A stretch of 64,000 bases of DNA from Micromonospora sp. RHAY321 (GTDB taxonomy: Bacteria > Actinomycetota > Actinomycetes > Mycobacteriales > Micromonosporaceae): positions 62,001-126,000 of the forward strand of contig NZ_JAMHIW010000015.1 of assembly GCF_023896955.1 (NCBI RefSeq). The letters run 5' to 3'. Of the stretch, positions 39,875-47,077 are shown in pieces. A program made the position numbers and the translations under genes. Below the pieces are notes generated by a model. The model was not told the origin of the DNA. It worked only from the letters and a program-made list of their open reading frames with translations, and searched no databases. How positions within the stretch are numbered: position 1 is the stretch's first letter; each line of letters begins with the position of its first letter.

Positions 39875-41221
39875 TCAGGCCACGGGTGCGAAGCCGGGCA
39901 GCCAGCGCTCCAGGATGCTCCGGTACGGGGCCTTCGCCTCCAACTGGCAGAGCACCCCGATCGACCCGAGGGTCACCCGGTGGATGAGCAGGTAGGACGG
40001 CGGCAGGTTGAGCTGCCGACTCAGCTGGTAGGCGGGGGAGCGGGGGCTGGCCAGTCGGGCCGCCTCGGCCCGCAGCCACGCCCGGGTGAACCGGAACCCG
40101 TCGGCGGCGATGGGCTCCAGGATCGGACGGAGGAAGTCGAGCACCTCCTCGGCGTCGATCTCCGTGGTCGCGCCGATGAAGCCCTCCGACCGCAGCCCCG
40201 CAACGACCCCGTCGGCGTCGTTGCGCAGGGCCAGCGCCGCGATGCGACCGATCGGCTCCGGTGTGCCCTCCGGCATCCGGGCCACGGCACCGAAGTCGAT
40301 CACCCCGAGCCGGCCGTCGGGCAGCAGCCGGAAGTTGCCCGGGTGCGGGTCGGCGTGCAGCAGCCCGGCCCGCTGCGGCGCCGACAGGTGCAGGGTGGCC
40401 ATCAGCCGGCCCGCCTCGTCCCGCTGCTCCTCGGTGCCCTCCCGGATGATGTCGGCCAGCGGCGTGCCCGTCACCCACTCGGTGACCAGCACCCGGGGCG
40501 ACGCGGAGACCACCGCCGGGATGTAGATCTCCGGGTCGTCGGCGTACGCGGCGGAGAAGGTGCGCTGCGACTCGGCCTCCAACTCGTAGTCCAGCTCCTC
40601 GGTGATCCGCTCGCGCAGCTCGGTCAGGAGCGGCTTGACGTCCAGGCCCGGCTGGATGGCCCGGAACATCCCGCCCAGTCGGGAGAGCTGCTTGAGGTCG
40701 GAGAGCAGCGCGTCACCGGCGCCCGGGTACTGGATCTTGACGGCCACGTCGCGGCTGTTGGGCTCGCCGGACGGCCCGTACCCCGGTTCGCGCCAGCGCG
40801 CCCGGTGCACCTGACCGATGCTCGCGGCGGCGGCCGGGGTGTCGTTGAACTCGACGAACCGGTCCCGCCAGTCCGGGCCGAGCTGCTCGGCCAGCACCTT
40901 GTGCACGCTGGCGGCCGGCAGCGGCGGCGCGGCCTCCTGGAGCTTGGTCAGGGCCTGGCGGTAGGGGGCGGCGATCTCCTCCGGCAGGGCCGCCTCGAAG
41001 ACGGACAGCGCCTGCCCGAACTTCATCGCACCGCCCTTGAGCTGGCCCAACACGCTGAAAAGTTGCTCGGCGGTGCGCTGCTGGATCTCTGCGGAGATCA
41101 CGTCGGAGGCGAGCCCGGTGACACGCTTACCCATGCCGAGGACGGTCCGGCCGGCGAAGCCGAGCGGCAGAGCGGCGAGCTTGGCGGTCCGGGACACGGC
41201 CCGGCGCGGGATGTCGGTCAC
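39875..41221 (-). CDS. AarF/UbiB (ABC1) atypical kinase
   Basis: A 448-residue UbiB-family protein-kinase-like ATPase. The diagnostic N-terminal KxGQ motif is in GGAMKFGQALSVF, the A-rich loop in TPAAAASIGQVHRARW, the lysine strand VAVKIQYPG, the catalytic loop HADPHPGNFRLLPDG and the metal motif LGVIDFGAV. Such proteins support isoprenoid-quinone or lipid metabolism in other organisms; the role here is unknown. The GTG at 41221 overlaps the stop of the ThiF-like gene (GTGA), so the two are co-translated. The pairing is also found near whiB7 in mycobacteria. Confidence 0.85.
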   Translation of the reverse strand: MTDIPRRAVSRTAKLAALPLGFAGRTVLGMGKRVTGLASDVISAEIQQRTAEQLFSVLGQLKGGAMKFGQALSVFEAALPEEIAAPYRQALTKLQEAAPPLPAASVHKVLAEQLGPDWRDRFVEFNDTPAAAASIGQVHRARWREPGYGPSGEPNSRDVAVKIQYPGAGDALLSDLKQLSRLGGMFRAIQPGLDVKPLLTELRERITEELDYELEAESQRTFSAAYADDPEIYIPAVVSASPRVLVTEWVTGTPLADIIREGTEEQRDEAGRLMATLHLSAPQRAGLLHADPHPGNFRLLPDGRLGVIDFGAVARMPEGTPEPIGRIAALALRNDADGVVAGLRSEGFIGATTEIDAEEVLDFLRPILEPIAADGFRFTRAWLRAEAARLASPRSPAYQLSRQLNLPPSYLLIHRVTLGSIGVLCQLEAKAPYRSILERWLPGFAPVA

Positions 41222-42330
41222 CCGGTCATTGTTACCGACCGGAGGGCCCCGCTGCTGCTCTGCGGCTGGGCTGGTGCCCACACCCGGCTCCCGGAACACC
41301 CGCACGCCGGATGTGGCGGCCAGCCCCGGCGGCGGAAACGGCCCGCGCCGACGATCTCCATGGCGCCGCCCAGCGTCTCCGGGCTGCCGCCGTCGAGCTG
41401 CGTGAGCGCTTCGGCCAGCGCGTACCCGGTGGCGGCGAGGAGCGTGCCGGTCGCGCCGGCGGCCACCGGCTCGGCGGCGGCGAGTTGGGCGGCGAGCCGT
41501 GGCCAGGCCGGGTCGCGGTCGGCGCGGTGCAGCTCGACGCAGTGCAGGCAGGGGCCGACGGGCGGGCGGACCAGTGGGCCGATGACCGGTACGCCCTCGC
41601 GCAGGGTGACCAGCAGGTGCGGCTGGCGGCGCTGGGCGAGACCGGCGGCGAGCAGCGCGGGTGGGCGGTCCGTGCCGAGCTGGATCACCAGGTCGACGCG
41701 GGTGGGCCGGCCGGGGTGGGTGCCGGTGCCCGGGGCGGCGCGGTCGACGGCGGCTCGTACCGCCGGGGCCAGCGGCCGGCCCAGCTCGGCGGTGGGGATG
41801 CCGGTGCCGATCAGGTCGATGGGGCGGACCGGGCCGGTGAGGTGGGGGATCACCTGCCCGACGCCGGACTGGGCCAGCGCCACCGCCAGCGGGCCGCCGA
41901 GCGCACCGGTGCCGGTGAGCAGCACGCGGGCGGCCAGCCGCCGGCGCAGGACCTGCGCAGGTGTGCCGGGCAGTCGGGCCGCGGCCAGGGCCAGCGCGGC
42001 GGACTCGGCGGCGAGGCGGGCGCGGGTCTGGCCGGTCAGGTCGCGGGGGAGCAGGTGGTGCGCGGGCACCAGCAGGCCCGCCGCGCGCAGGGCGTCGAGC
42101 AGGCTACGCGCCTCGTCGGTGGAGACCTGGGTGGTGACCGCGTACGCCAGCACGGCTCGCTCGCTGCGGGTGCCGTCCAGTAGGTCGAGCAGGTGGGCGG
42201 CGCGCGGGTTGGCCAGCTCCAGCAGCACGGCCGGCCCCGGGCCGACGCCGAGCTGAAGGGTGTGCCGGTCGCGCCAGAGCCGGCTGAGGCCGGGCAGCAG
42301 CGTGGGACGGGGAAGGGCGGAACGACTCAT
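41218..42330 (-). CDS. ThiF/E1-like protein resembling leader-peptide-binding cyclodehydratase partners
   Basis: A 370-residue protein. The N-terminal 110 residues resemble a winged-helix peptide-binding region (TLQLGVGPGPAVLLELANP, then LLDLLDGTRSERAVLAYAV). A Rossmann E1-like core follows (RVLLTGTGALGGPLAVALAQ), with a zinc tetrad made of PCLHCVELHRADRD and a distal CGC. Adenylation residues typical of active E1 enzymes are not obvious. Related proteins are annotated as TOMM precursor leader-peptide-binding, but no precursor or oxidase gene is nearby. It is the first gene of the operon with the UbiB kinase. Confidence 0.7.
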   Translation of the reverse strand: MSRSALPRPTLLPGLSRLWRDRHTLQLGVGPGPAVLLELANPRAAHLLDLLDGTRSERAVLAYAVTTQVSTDEARSLLDALRAAGLLVPAHHLLPRDLTGQTRARLAAESAALALAAARLPGTPAQVLRRRLAARVLLTGTGALGGPLAVALAQSGVGQVIPHLTGPVRPIDLIGTGIPTAELGRPLAPAVRAAVDRAAPGTGTHPGRPTRVDLVIQLGTDRPPALLAAGLAQRRQPHLLVTLREGVPVIGPLVRPPVGPCLHCVELHRADRDPAWPRLAAQLAAAEPVAAGATGTLLAATGYALAEALTQLDGGSPETLGGAMEIVGAGRFRRRGWPPHPACGCSGSRVWAPAQPQSSSGALRSVTMTG

Positions 42331-42370
42331 GATGACGAATCGTGACCGTCTCCCTGCGCTCGGTCGATCG

Positions 42371-42432
42371 TTGTCCACAGGTGGCCGGGCGGCTGTCCAG
42401 CGCTGTCCACAGGATTCGCCGGGTTATCCACA
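42371..42432 (+). promoter_or_regulatory. Cluster of DnaA-box-like 9-mers
   Basis: Three good boxes in the same orientation within 62 bp: TTGTCCACA (42371-42379), CTGTCCACA (42403-42411) and TTATCCACA (42424-42432), plus a weaker CTGTCCAGC (42393-42401). The first is the actinobacterial consensus and the last the E. coli consensus. No dnaA, dnaN or gyrase genes are near, so this is not oriC. It lies directly upstream of the ThiF-like gene. Confidence 0.6.
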
Positions 42433-42543
42433 ACCCGCCGGTAGTCGTGTCGGTCACCCGACAGGCCGTCGGTCGACCGATCGCGGAACGGCAACGGGGG
42501 CGGGGTGGCCGCCGGCCACCCCGCCCCCGTCCACCCGTACGGG

Positions 42544-42714
42544 TCAGACCTTGGCCTTGCCGAGGATGCGGTTCACTGTTGTGCCGCACACCGGACACTT
42601 GCCCTTGGCCATGTTCATTCCGGTCTTCGAGACCTCGACGTGCCCCTCGAAGTCCCGCTTCTCCTTGCACTTCACGCAGTAACCGTTGTAGGTCGTCTGG
42701 GCCTGGTCGGCCAC
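42544..42714 (-). CDS. DUF5679-like zinc-ribbon microprotein (56 aa)
   Basis: Begins ADQAQTTYNGYCVKCKEKRD and ends GKCPVCGTTVNRILGKAKV, so two CxxC pairs form a treble-clef or zinc-ribbon site. The GTG at 42714 has GAGGAGG 6 nt upstream. Proteins like this are annotated DUF5679 and are common in actinobacteria; the function is unknown, perhaps nucleic-acid or ribosome binding. On the minus strand, TAGGGT near 42840 could be its -10 box. Confidence 0.8.
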   Translation of the reverse strand: MADQAQTTYNGYCVKCKEKRDFEGHVEVSKTGMNMAKGKCPVCGTTVNRILGKAKV

Positions 42715-43227
42715 GGTGCCCTCCTCGTCTCGTCCGCCGGTCGATGCCGTCCCGGCGGGGTGCCCGGCGGCGGGCCACAGGGGGCGCCGACGCTGGGTCT
42801 CACTGCGCGGTCACCACTGTGACCGCTGGTCCGCGGACCCTACCCAGGTCTGGGCGGTTCCATGTCAGCTGTGCATCGACACTGTGAGCTAGTCGACGTC
42901 GAGAGTGTGCATGGCGAATTAGGTCTGATAAGTCAGTTTGGCGGGGACACGCCGGCCAAACCCTCTCAGCCACCCGTGCGGGTGCCCCCGCGGAGGCGCC
43001 GGGGACAGTGATCACCTACGGTGGAGGGGAGTCGCGAGGTGCCGCCATCGCTGTTCACCAAGGGTGACGAGATGGCGTGCGGACGGCCCGGTCAAGAAAT
43101 TTTCGGGACGCCTGGCGACCAATCACCATTTTCTGGGCGCGTGTCGTGCGGTTGACTCTTGCGGACCCCTGGTCAGTACGCATTAGCTTTCCTTCGTGAC
43201 ACGTAGCCGAGGCTGCGCGGGCCAGTG
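42715..43227. other. 513-bp intergenic region, less GC-rich
   Basis: No convincing gene. It holds an 8-bp perfect hairpin GCGGTCAC-CACT-GTGACCGC (42807-42826) close to the likely promoter of the zinc-ribbon gene, a GTTTGGC/GCCAAAC inverted repeat (42936-42961), and TTGACT at 43153 with TACGCA 19 nt later as a weak promoter for the following peptidase gene. Open frames here lack ribosome sites and recognisable products. Confidence 0.5.
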
Positions 43228-43758
43228 ATGGCGGGGACGCGTAAGCCGGTCGTCGAGGTGCGGCGCAGCCAGCGTCGGCGACGCACGGTGTCTGCGTACC
43301 GTGACGGTGAGCGGGTCGTCGTCCTCATCCCGGACCAGTTCTCCCGGGCCGAGGAGAGCGAGTGGGTCGACCGGATGCTGGCCCGGCTCGCCGCCCGGGA
43401 GGGCCGGCTGGCCCGCTCCGACGACGAGTTGCTGGCTCGCGCCACCCGGCTGATCGATCTCTACCTCGCCGGGTACGGCGCGAAGGCGGTGCCGGCCAGC
43501 GTACGGTGGGTCACCAACCAGAACGGCCGTTGGGGCTCGTGCACCCCCGCCGACCGCAGCATCCGGATCTCCCACCGCGTGCAGGACATGCCCGACTGGG
43601 TCATCGACTACGTGCTGCTGCACGAGCTCGCCCACCTCATCGTGCCCAGCCACAACGCCCGGTTCTGGGCGCTGGTCGGCCGCTACCCGAAGGCGGAGCG
43701 AGCCCGCGGCTACCTCGAAGGCGTCGCCGCCGCCTCCTGTGCCCCCCTGCCGTCCTGA
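43228..43758 (+). CDS. YgjP/SprT-like (DUF45) zinc metallopeptidase
   Basis: A 176-residue M48-clan protein with the zinc motif HELAH (H132, E133, H136) in VLLHELAHLIVPSHNARFW and the preceding WGSCTPADRSIRISHRV block typical of YgjP. No membrane segment, so it is cytosolic. The start is ATG 43228; a GTG three bases upstream is equally possible. Relatives act as wss1/SprT-like or uncharacterised proteases; the substrate is unknown. Confidence 0.85.
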   Translation: MAGTRKPVVEVRRSQRRRRTVSAYRDGERVVVLIPDQFSRAEESEWVDRMLARLAAREGRLARSDDELLARATRLIDLYLAGYGAKAVPASVRWVTNQNGRWGSCTPADRSIRISHRVQDMPDWVIDYVLLHELAHLIVPSHNARFWALVGRYPKAERARGYLEGVAAASCAPLPS

Positions 43759-43777
43759 CCTGGGGTCGCGCCTCTGA

Positions 43778-43854
43778 TGATCGACTCGGGGTTCCCTGAT
43801 ACCGCGGTGTCCGAGACTCGGGTCGCCGCGACATCACTGACACGGAGTCGATCA
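43778..43854. repeat. 77-nt inverted repeat with TGATCGACTC ends
   Basis: TGATCGACTC (43778-43787) is perfectly complementary to GAGTCGATCA (43845-43854), with a further imperfect inner pairing (CTGATACCGCGG against CCGCGACATCACTG). It begins 19 nt after the peptidase stop and precedes the promoter of the next gene. Confidence 0.7.
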
Positions 43855-43896
43855 CCGGTCCGGCACAGGGCGGGGTCGGGGCGCTAGGGTCGGACC

Positions 43897-44505
43897 GTGG
43901 CACGACGAGTGGTGGTGGCGTTGCTCGGGCCGGTGCACTGGTCGCCGCCCGGCGTCGACCGGGCGGCCTGGCGGGCGGCGCTCGCCGAGGACGTCGTCGA
44001 CCTCCTCGCCACCCTCAACGAGGTCGAGGTCGCCGTCGCGGTGACCCCGGCCGACCGCGCCCTGGCGGACTCGCTGGTCTGGCCCGGCACGGTCGTCTAC
44101 GAGGTGCCCGAGCCGACGACGGCAGCGGTGTTCGCCGCGCTGGAGGGCTACGACCAGGCGGCCGTGCTCGCCGGCGACGTGCCCGACCTGCCCGCGCTGA
44201 CCGTCGGCAAGCTGCTGCGCCCGCTCACCACCCGGCCCGTCGCGGTCGCCCCGGTGGAGGGTGGCGGACCGGGCCTGCTCGGGGTGGCCGTGCGGCTACC
44301 CGTGCCCGGCTGGCTCGCCCCGCTGGACCTGGACACCGCGACCCCGGCCGACGCGCGGGCCGGTGCCCCCCGACCGCAGGACGTGGCGGTCACCGCCGGC
44401 TGGCGGCGGCTGCGCGGCCCGGCCGACCTCGCCACCCTGGACCCGGCCTTCGAGGGCTGGGAGGCCACCCGCGCCCTGCTCTCCGGCTCGAGCCGGCCGG
44501 CCTGA
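43897..44505 (+). CDS. Hypothetical protein, possibly nucleotidyltransferase-like fold
   Basis: A 202-residue soluble protein starting ARRVVVALLGPVHWSP. The segment LAGDVPDLPALTVGKLLRPL is reminiscent of the SDxPDLP turn in DUF2064/CofC-type glycosyl- and guanylyltransferases, but other catalytic residues are unclear, so I keep it as hypothetical. GTG 43897 lies 6 nt after TAGGGT (43885-43890), a leaderless start. Convergent with the DUF2342 gene. Confidence 0.65.
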   Translation: MARRVVVALLGPVHWSPPGVDRAAWRAALAEDVVDLLATLNEVEVAVAVTPADRALADSLVWPGTVVYEVPEPTTAAVFAALEGYDQAAVLAGDVPDLPALTVGKLLRPLTTRPVAVAPVEGGGPGLLGVAVRLPVPGWLAPLDLDTATPADARAGAPRPQDVAVTAGWRRLRGPADLATLDPAFEGWEATRALLSGSSRPA

Positions 44506-44527
44506 CCCGCTCATCAGCCTGACCGGC

Positions 44528-44560
44528 CGGGTGCCCGCCGCGGATCGGCGCGGGCACCCG
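44528..44560. terminator. Hairpin between convergent genes
   Basis: Perfect 11-bp stem CGGGTGCCCGC / GCGGGCACCCG with an 11-nt loop between the two stop codons. Confidence 0.7.
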
Positions 44561-44568
44561 CTCCGTCG

Positions 44569-45858
44569 TCAGGGCTTGGCGTCGCCGTCGGTGTCGGTGT
44601 CGTCCGGCTGACCCGGGGCCTTCTCCTCCGCCCCACCGGGCGCGGTGAAGTCGAAGCTGTCCAGCTCGCTCAGGTCCATGTCGTTCATCGCGAAGGCAAC
44701 CGGGTCGGCGAAGTCGTCGTCGGACGGCAGCAGGTCCGGGTGGCCCCAGACAGCGTCGCGGCCCTCGATGCCACGGTGCTGGGTGAGCGCGGCCCAGAGC
44801 GCCGCCGCCTCGCGCAGCCGGCGGGGGCGTAGTTCCAGACCGACCAACGCGGCGAAGGTCTGCTCGGCGGGACCGCCGGCGGCCCGGCGACGGCGGAACG
44901 CCTCGCCCAGCCGGACGACGTTGGGCAGCCGGTCGCTGGCGGCGCTGTCCACCACGTGGCACACCCAGCCCTCGACCAGGGCCAGCGCGGTCTCCAGGCG
45001 GGCCAGCGAGGCCTTCTGGGCCGGGCTGTCCTCCGGAGTGAAGATGCCCTCCAGGGCGATCGCCTGCATCGACTCCGGGTCGGTCGGATCGACCCGGCCC
45101 ATCGCCTCCTCGATCGCCTCCCGGTTGACCCGGATGCCCGAGGCGTACATCTCCACGGCGCTGAGCACGTGCCCGCGCAGCCACGGGACGTGCTGGAACA
45201 GCCGCTGGTGGGCGGCCTCGCGCAGCGCCACGTAGAGGCGTACCTCGTCCTCGGGAAGCTCCAACCCCTCGCCGTACGCCCGGATGTTGGCCGGGATCAG
45301 CGCGGCCGTGCCGGCCGGGCCGAGCGGCAGCCCGATGTCGCCGGCGGAGAGCACCTCCGCGGCGAGGGAGCCGAGAGCCTGACCGAGCTGGCCGCCGAAG
45401 AGCGCACCACCGAGCGTGGCCACCATCGACTGCATCGGGCCGAGCTGGGCTCGCGCCTCCGGTGGCACCAGGTCGCCCATCGCGCCGACCATCCGGCTGG
45501 CCACCGGGTCGCAGAGCTTGCGCCACACGTCCAGCGTCTTGAAGATCCACTCATTGCGGTTCCAGGCCACGGGGGACTGGATGCCCGACGGCCACGCCGA
45601 GGCGGGCTCGAGCCACAGGTCGGCCAGGCGCAGCGCCTCCTCGACCGCGTTGCGCTCGTAGGGCGACACCGCCGGGTCGCCGGCGGCCGCGAGCTGGCTG
45701 GCCGCCACCTGGCGAGCCAGGTCCCAGTTGACCGGCCCGCTGCCCGGCGCGGAGAGCAGGTGCTGCAACTGCGACATGAACTGCTGCATCTGCGCGGGAT
45801 CGTTGGGGTCTGGTGGTTGCCCACCCGGGAGCGCGAAACCGAACGGAATATCAGGCAC
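44569..45858 (-). CDS. DUF2342 zincin-like protein (zinc-dependent metalloprotease family)
   Basis: A 429-residue protein of the actinobacterial DUF2342/zincin_2 family, sometimes annotated as F420-associated hydrolase. The signature REAAHQRLFQHVPWLRGH, in a long alpha-helical domain after the PANIRAYGEGLELPEDEV region, carries the presumed metal ligands. The N-terminus is Gly/Pro-rich and the C-terminus acidic (DDTDTDGDAKP). GTG 45858 lies 7 nt after TACCGT on the minus strand, so the mRNA is probably leaderless. It is divergent from the PDZ-Lon gene, as in mycobacteria. Activity is not established. Confidence 0.82.
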   Translation of the reverse strand: MPDIPFGFALPGGQPPDPNDPAQMQQFMSQLQHLLSAPGSGPVNWDLARQVAASQLAAAGDPAVSPYERNAVEEALRLADLWLEPASAWPSGIQSPVAWNRNEWIFKTLDVWRKLCDPVASRMVGAMGDLVPPEARAQLGPMQSMVATLGGALFGGQLGQALGSLAAEVLSAGDIGLPLGPAGTAALIPANIRAYGEGLELPEDEVRLYVALREAAHQRLFQHVPWLRGHVLSAVEMYASGIRVNREAIEEAMGRVDPTDPESMQAIALEGIFTPEDSPAQKASLARLETALALVEGWVCHVVDSAASDRLPNVVRLGEAFRRRRAAGGPAEQTFAALVGLELRPRRLREAAALWAALTQHRGIEGRDAVWGHPDLLPSDDDFADPVAFAMNDMDLSELDSFDFTAPGGAEEKAPGQPDDTDTDGDAKP

Positions 45859-45973
45859 GACGTCTACGGTACGCGCGCGACGCCCCAGGTCGCCGCCGCT
45901 GGCGTTGCGCTGAGGGCGAAGTCGCGCGGCGCATCCGGCAGGCGGACCCGAAGCGGTCGGTACGCTCTGCCGC

Positions 45974-46987
45974 ATGAGACGTCGTGGCCTGACGGTCCTG
46001 CTCGGTGCCCTGTTCACCGCCCTGCTGAGCATCGGGGTGCTCCGGGCGCCGATCCCGTACGTGGTGCTCGGCCCGGGCCCGACGGTCAACACCCTCGGTG
46101 CGGCCGACGGCAAGGAGGTCATCCAGATCTCCGGGCGGGAGACGTCCACCTCCGCCGGCCAGCTGCGGCTGACCACGGTCGGGGTGCAGCCCACGGTGCG
46201 GCTGCGGGGGGCGATCGCCGGCTGGTTCTCCGACGACGAGGCGGTGGTGCCGCGCGAGCTGGTCTATCCGCCGGGGGAGTCGACGGAGCAGGTCGAGCAG
46301 CGCAACGCGGAGGACTTCAAGGCGTCGCAGACCAGCGCCGAGACCGCCGCGCTGCGCGAGTTGGGCTTCCCGGTGCAGGTGGTGATCAAGTCGGTGGCCG
46401 CGGACGGCCCCTCCGCCGGGGCGCTGAAGGTCGGCGACGTGGTCACCTCGGTCGACGGTCAGCCGGTGCCGCTGGCATCGAAGCTCACCGAGCTGATCCG
46501 GGCGAAGCCGGCCGGCACGGCCCTGACCATCGGCTACACGCGCGACGGTGTTCCGGCCACCGCGACGGTGACCAGTCGCGAGCAGGACGGCCGGCCGCGG
46601 ATCGGCGTCGAGATCGACCAGCAGCAGCCGCACCCCTTCACGCTCGGAATCGATCTGGAGGACATCGGCGGACCGAGCGCCGGCCTGATGTTCGCCCTGG
46701 GCATCATCGACAAGCTGACGCCGGCCGACCTCACCGGCGGCAAGATCATTGCTGGTACCGGCACCATCGACGACGCGGGCACCGTCGGCCCGATCGGCGG
46801 CATCGCCCAGAAACTGGTCGGCGCGAAGCACGCCGGGGCCAAGGTTTTCCTGGTGCCGGCCGACAACTGCGCCGAGGCGGTCCGCAATCCGCAGCCCGAT
46901 CTGCCGCTGCTGCGGGTGGGCTCCCTGGACGAGGCGCTCACCGCGCTGGACACGCTGCGTTCGGGAGGCCAGCCGACCCGCTGCTGA
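45974..46987 (+). CDS. Membrane-anchored PDZ and Lon-protease (S16) domain protein
   Basis: A 337-residue protein: one N-terminal transmembrane helix (residues about 5-25), an extracytoplasmic segment, a PDZ domain near residues 125-200 (KSVAADGPSAGALKVGDVV), and a Lon-type proteolytic domain with the Ser-Lys dyad S235 (GGPSAGLMF) and K280 (GGIAQKLVG). It resembles the mycobacterial Rv3194c type. The ATG at 45974 lies 7 nt after TACGCT (45961-45966). It probably processes or degrades membrane or exported proteins, perhaps with the UPF0182 protein encoded next. Confidence 0.87.
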   Translation: MRRRGLTVLLGALFTALLSIGVLRAPIPYVVLGPGPTVNTLGAADGKEVIQISGRETSTSAGQLRLTTVGVQPTVRLRGAIAGWFSDDEAVVPRELVYPPGESTEQVEQRNAEDFKASQTSAETAALRELGFPVQVVIKSVAADGPSAGALKVGDVVTSVDGQPVPLASKLTELIRAKPAGTALTIGYTRDGVPATATVTSREQDGRPRIGVEIDQQQPHPFTLGIDLEDIGGPSAGLMFALGIIDKLTPADLTGGKIIAGTGTIDDAGTVGPIGGIAQKLVGAKHAGAKVFLVPADNCAEAVRNPQPDLPLLRVGSLDEALTALDTLRSGGQPTRC

Positions 46988-47077
46988 CTCGCGTGACCGT
47001 GCCCCGACACGTTCAGGAACACCCCGTACTCTGGGTGCCTGGTCGGAGCCGATCACATCGAGCGTGCGGAGCCAACA

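Noticed and set aside
42371..42432. oriC
   Set aside because: DnaA-box-like sites are present, but there are too few of them and no dnaA, dnaN, recF or gyrB lies nearby.
42800..43015. A 71-codon minus-strand frame in the intergenic region
   Set aside because: No ribosome site or -10 box at its start and no recognisable product; the region looks regulatory.
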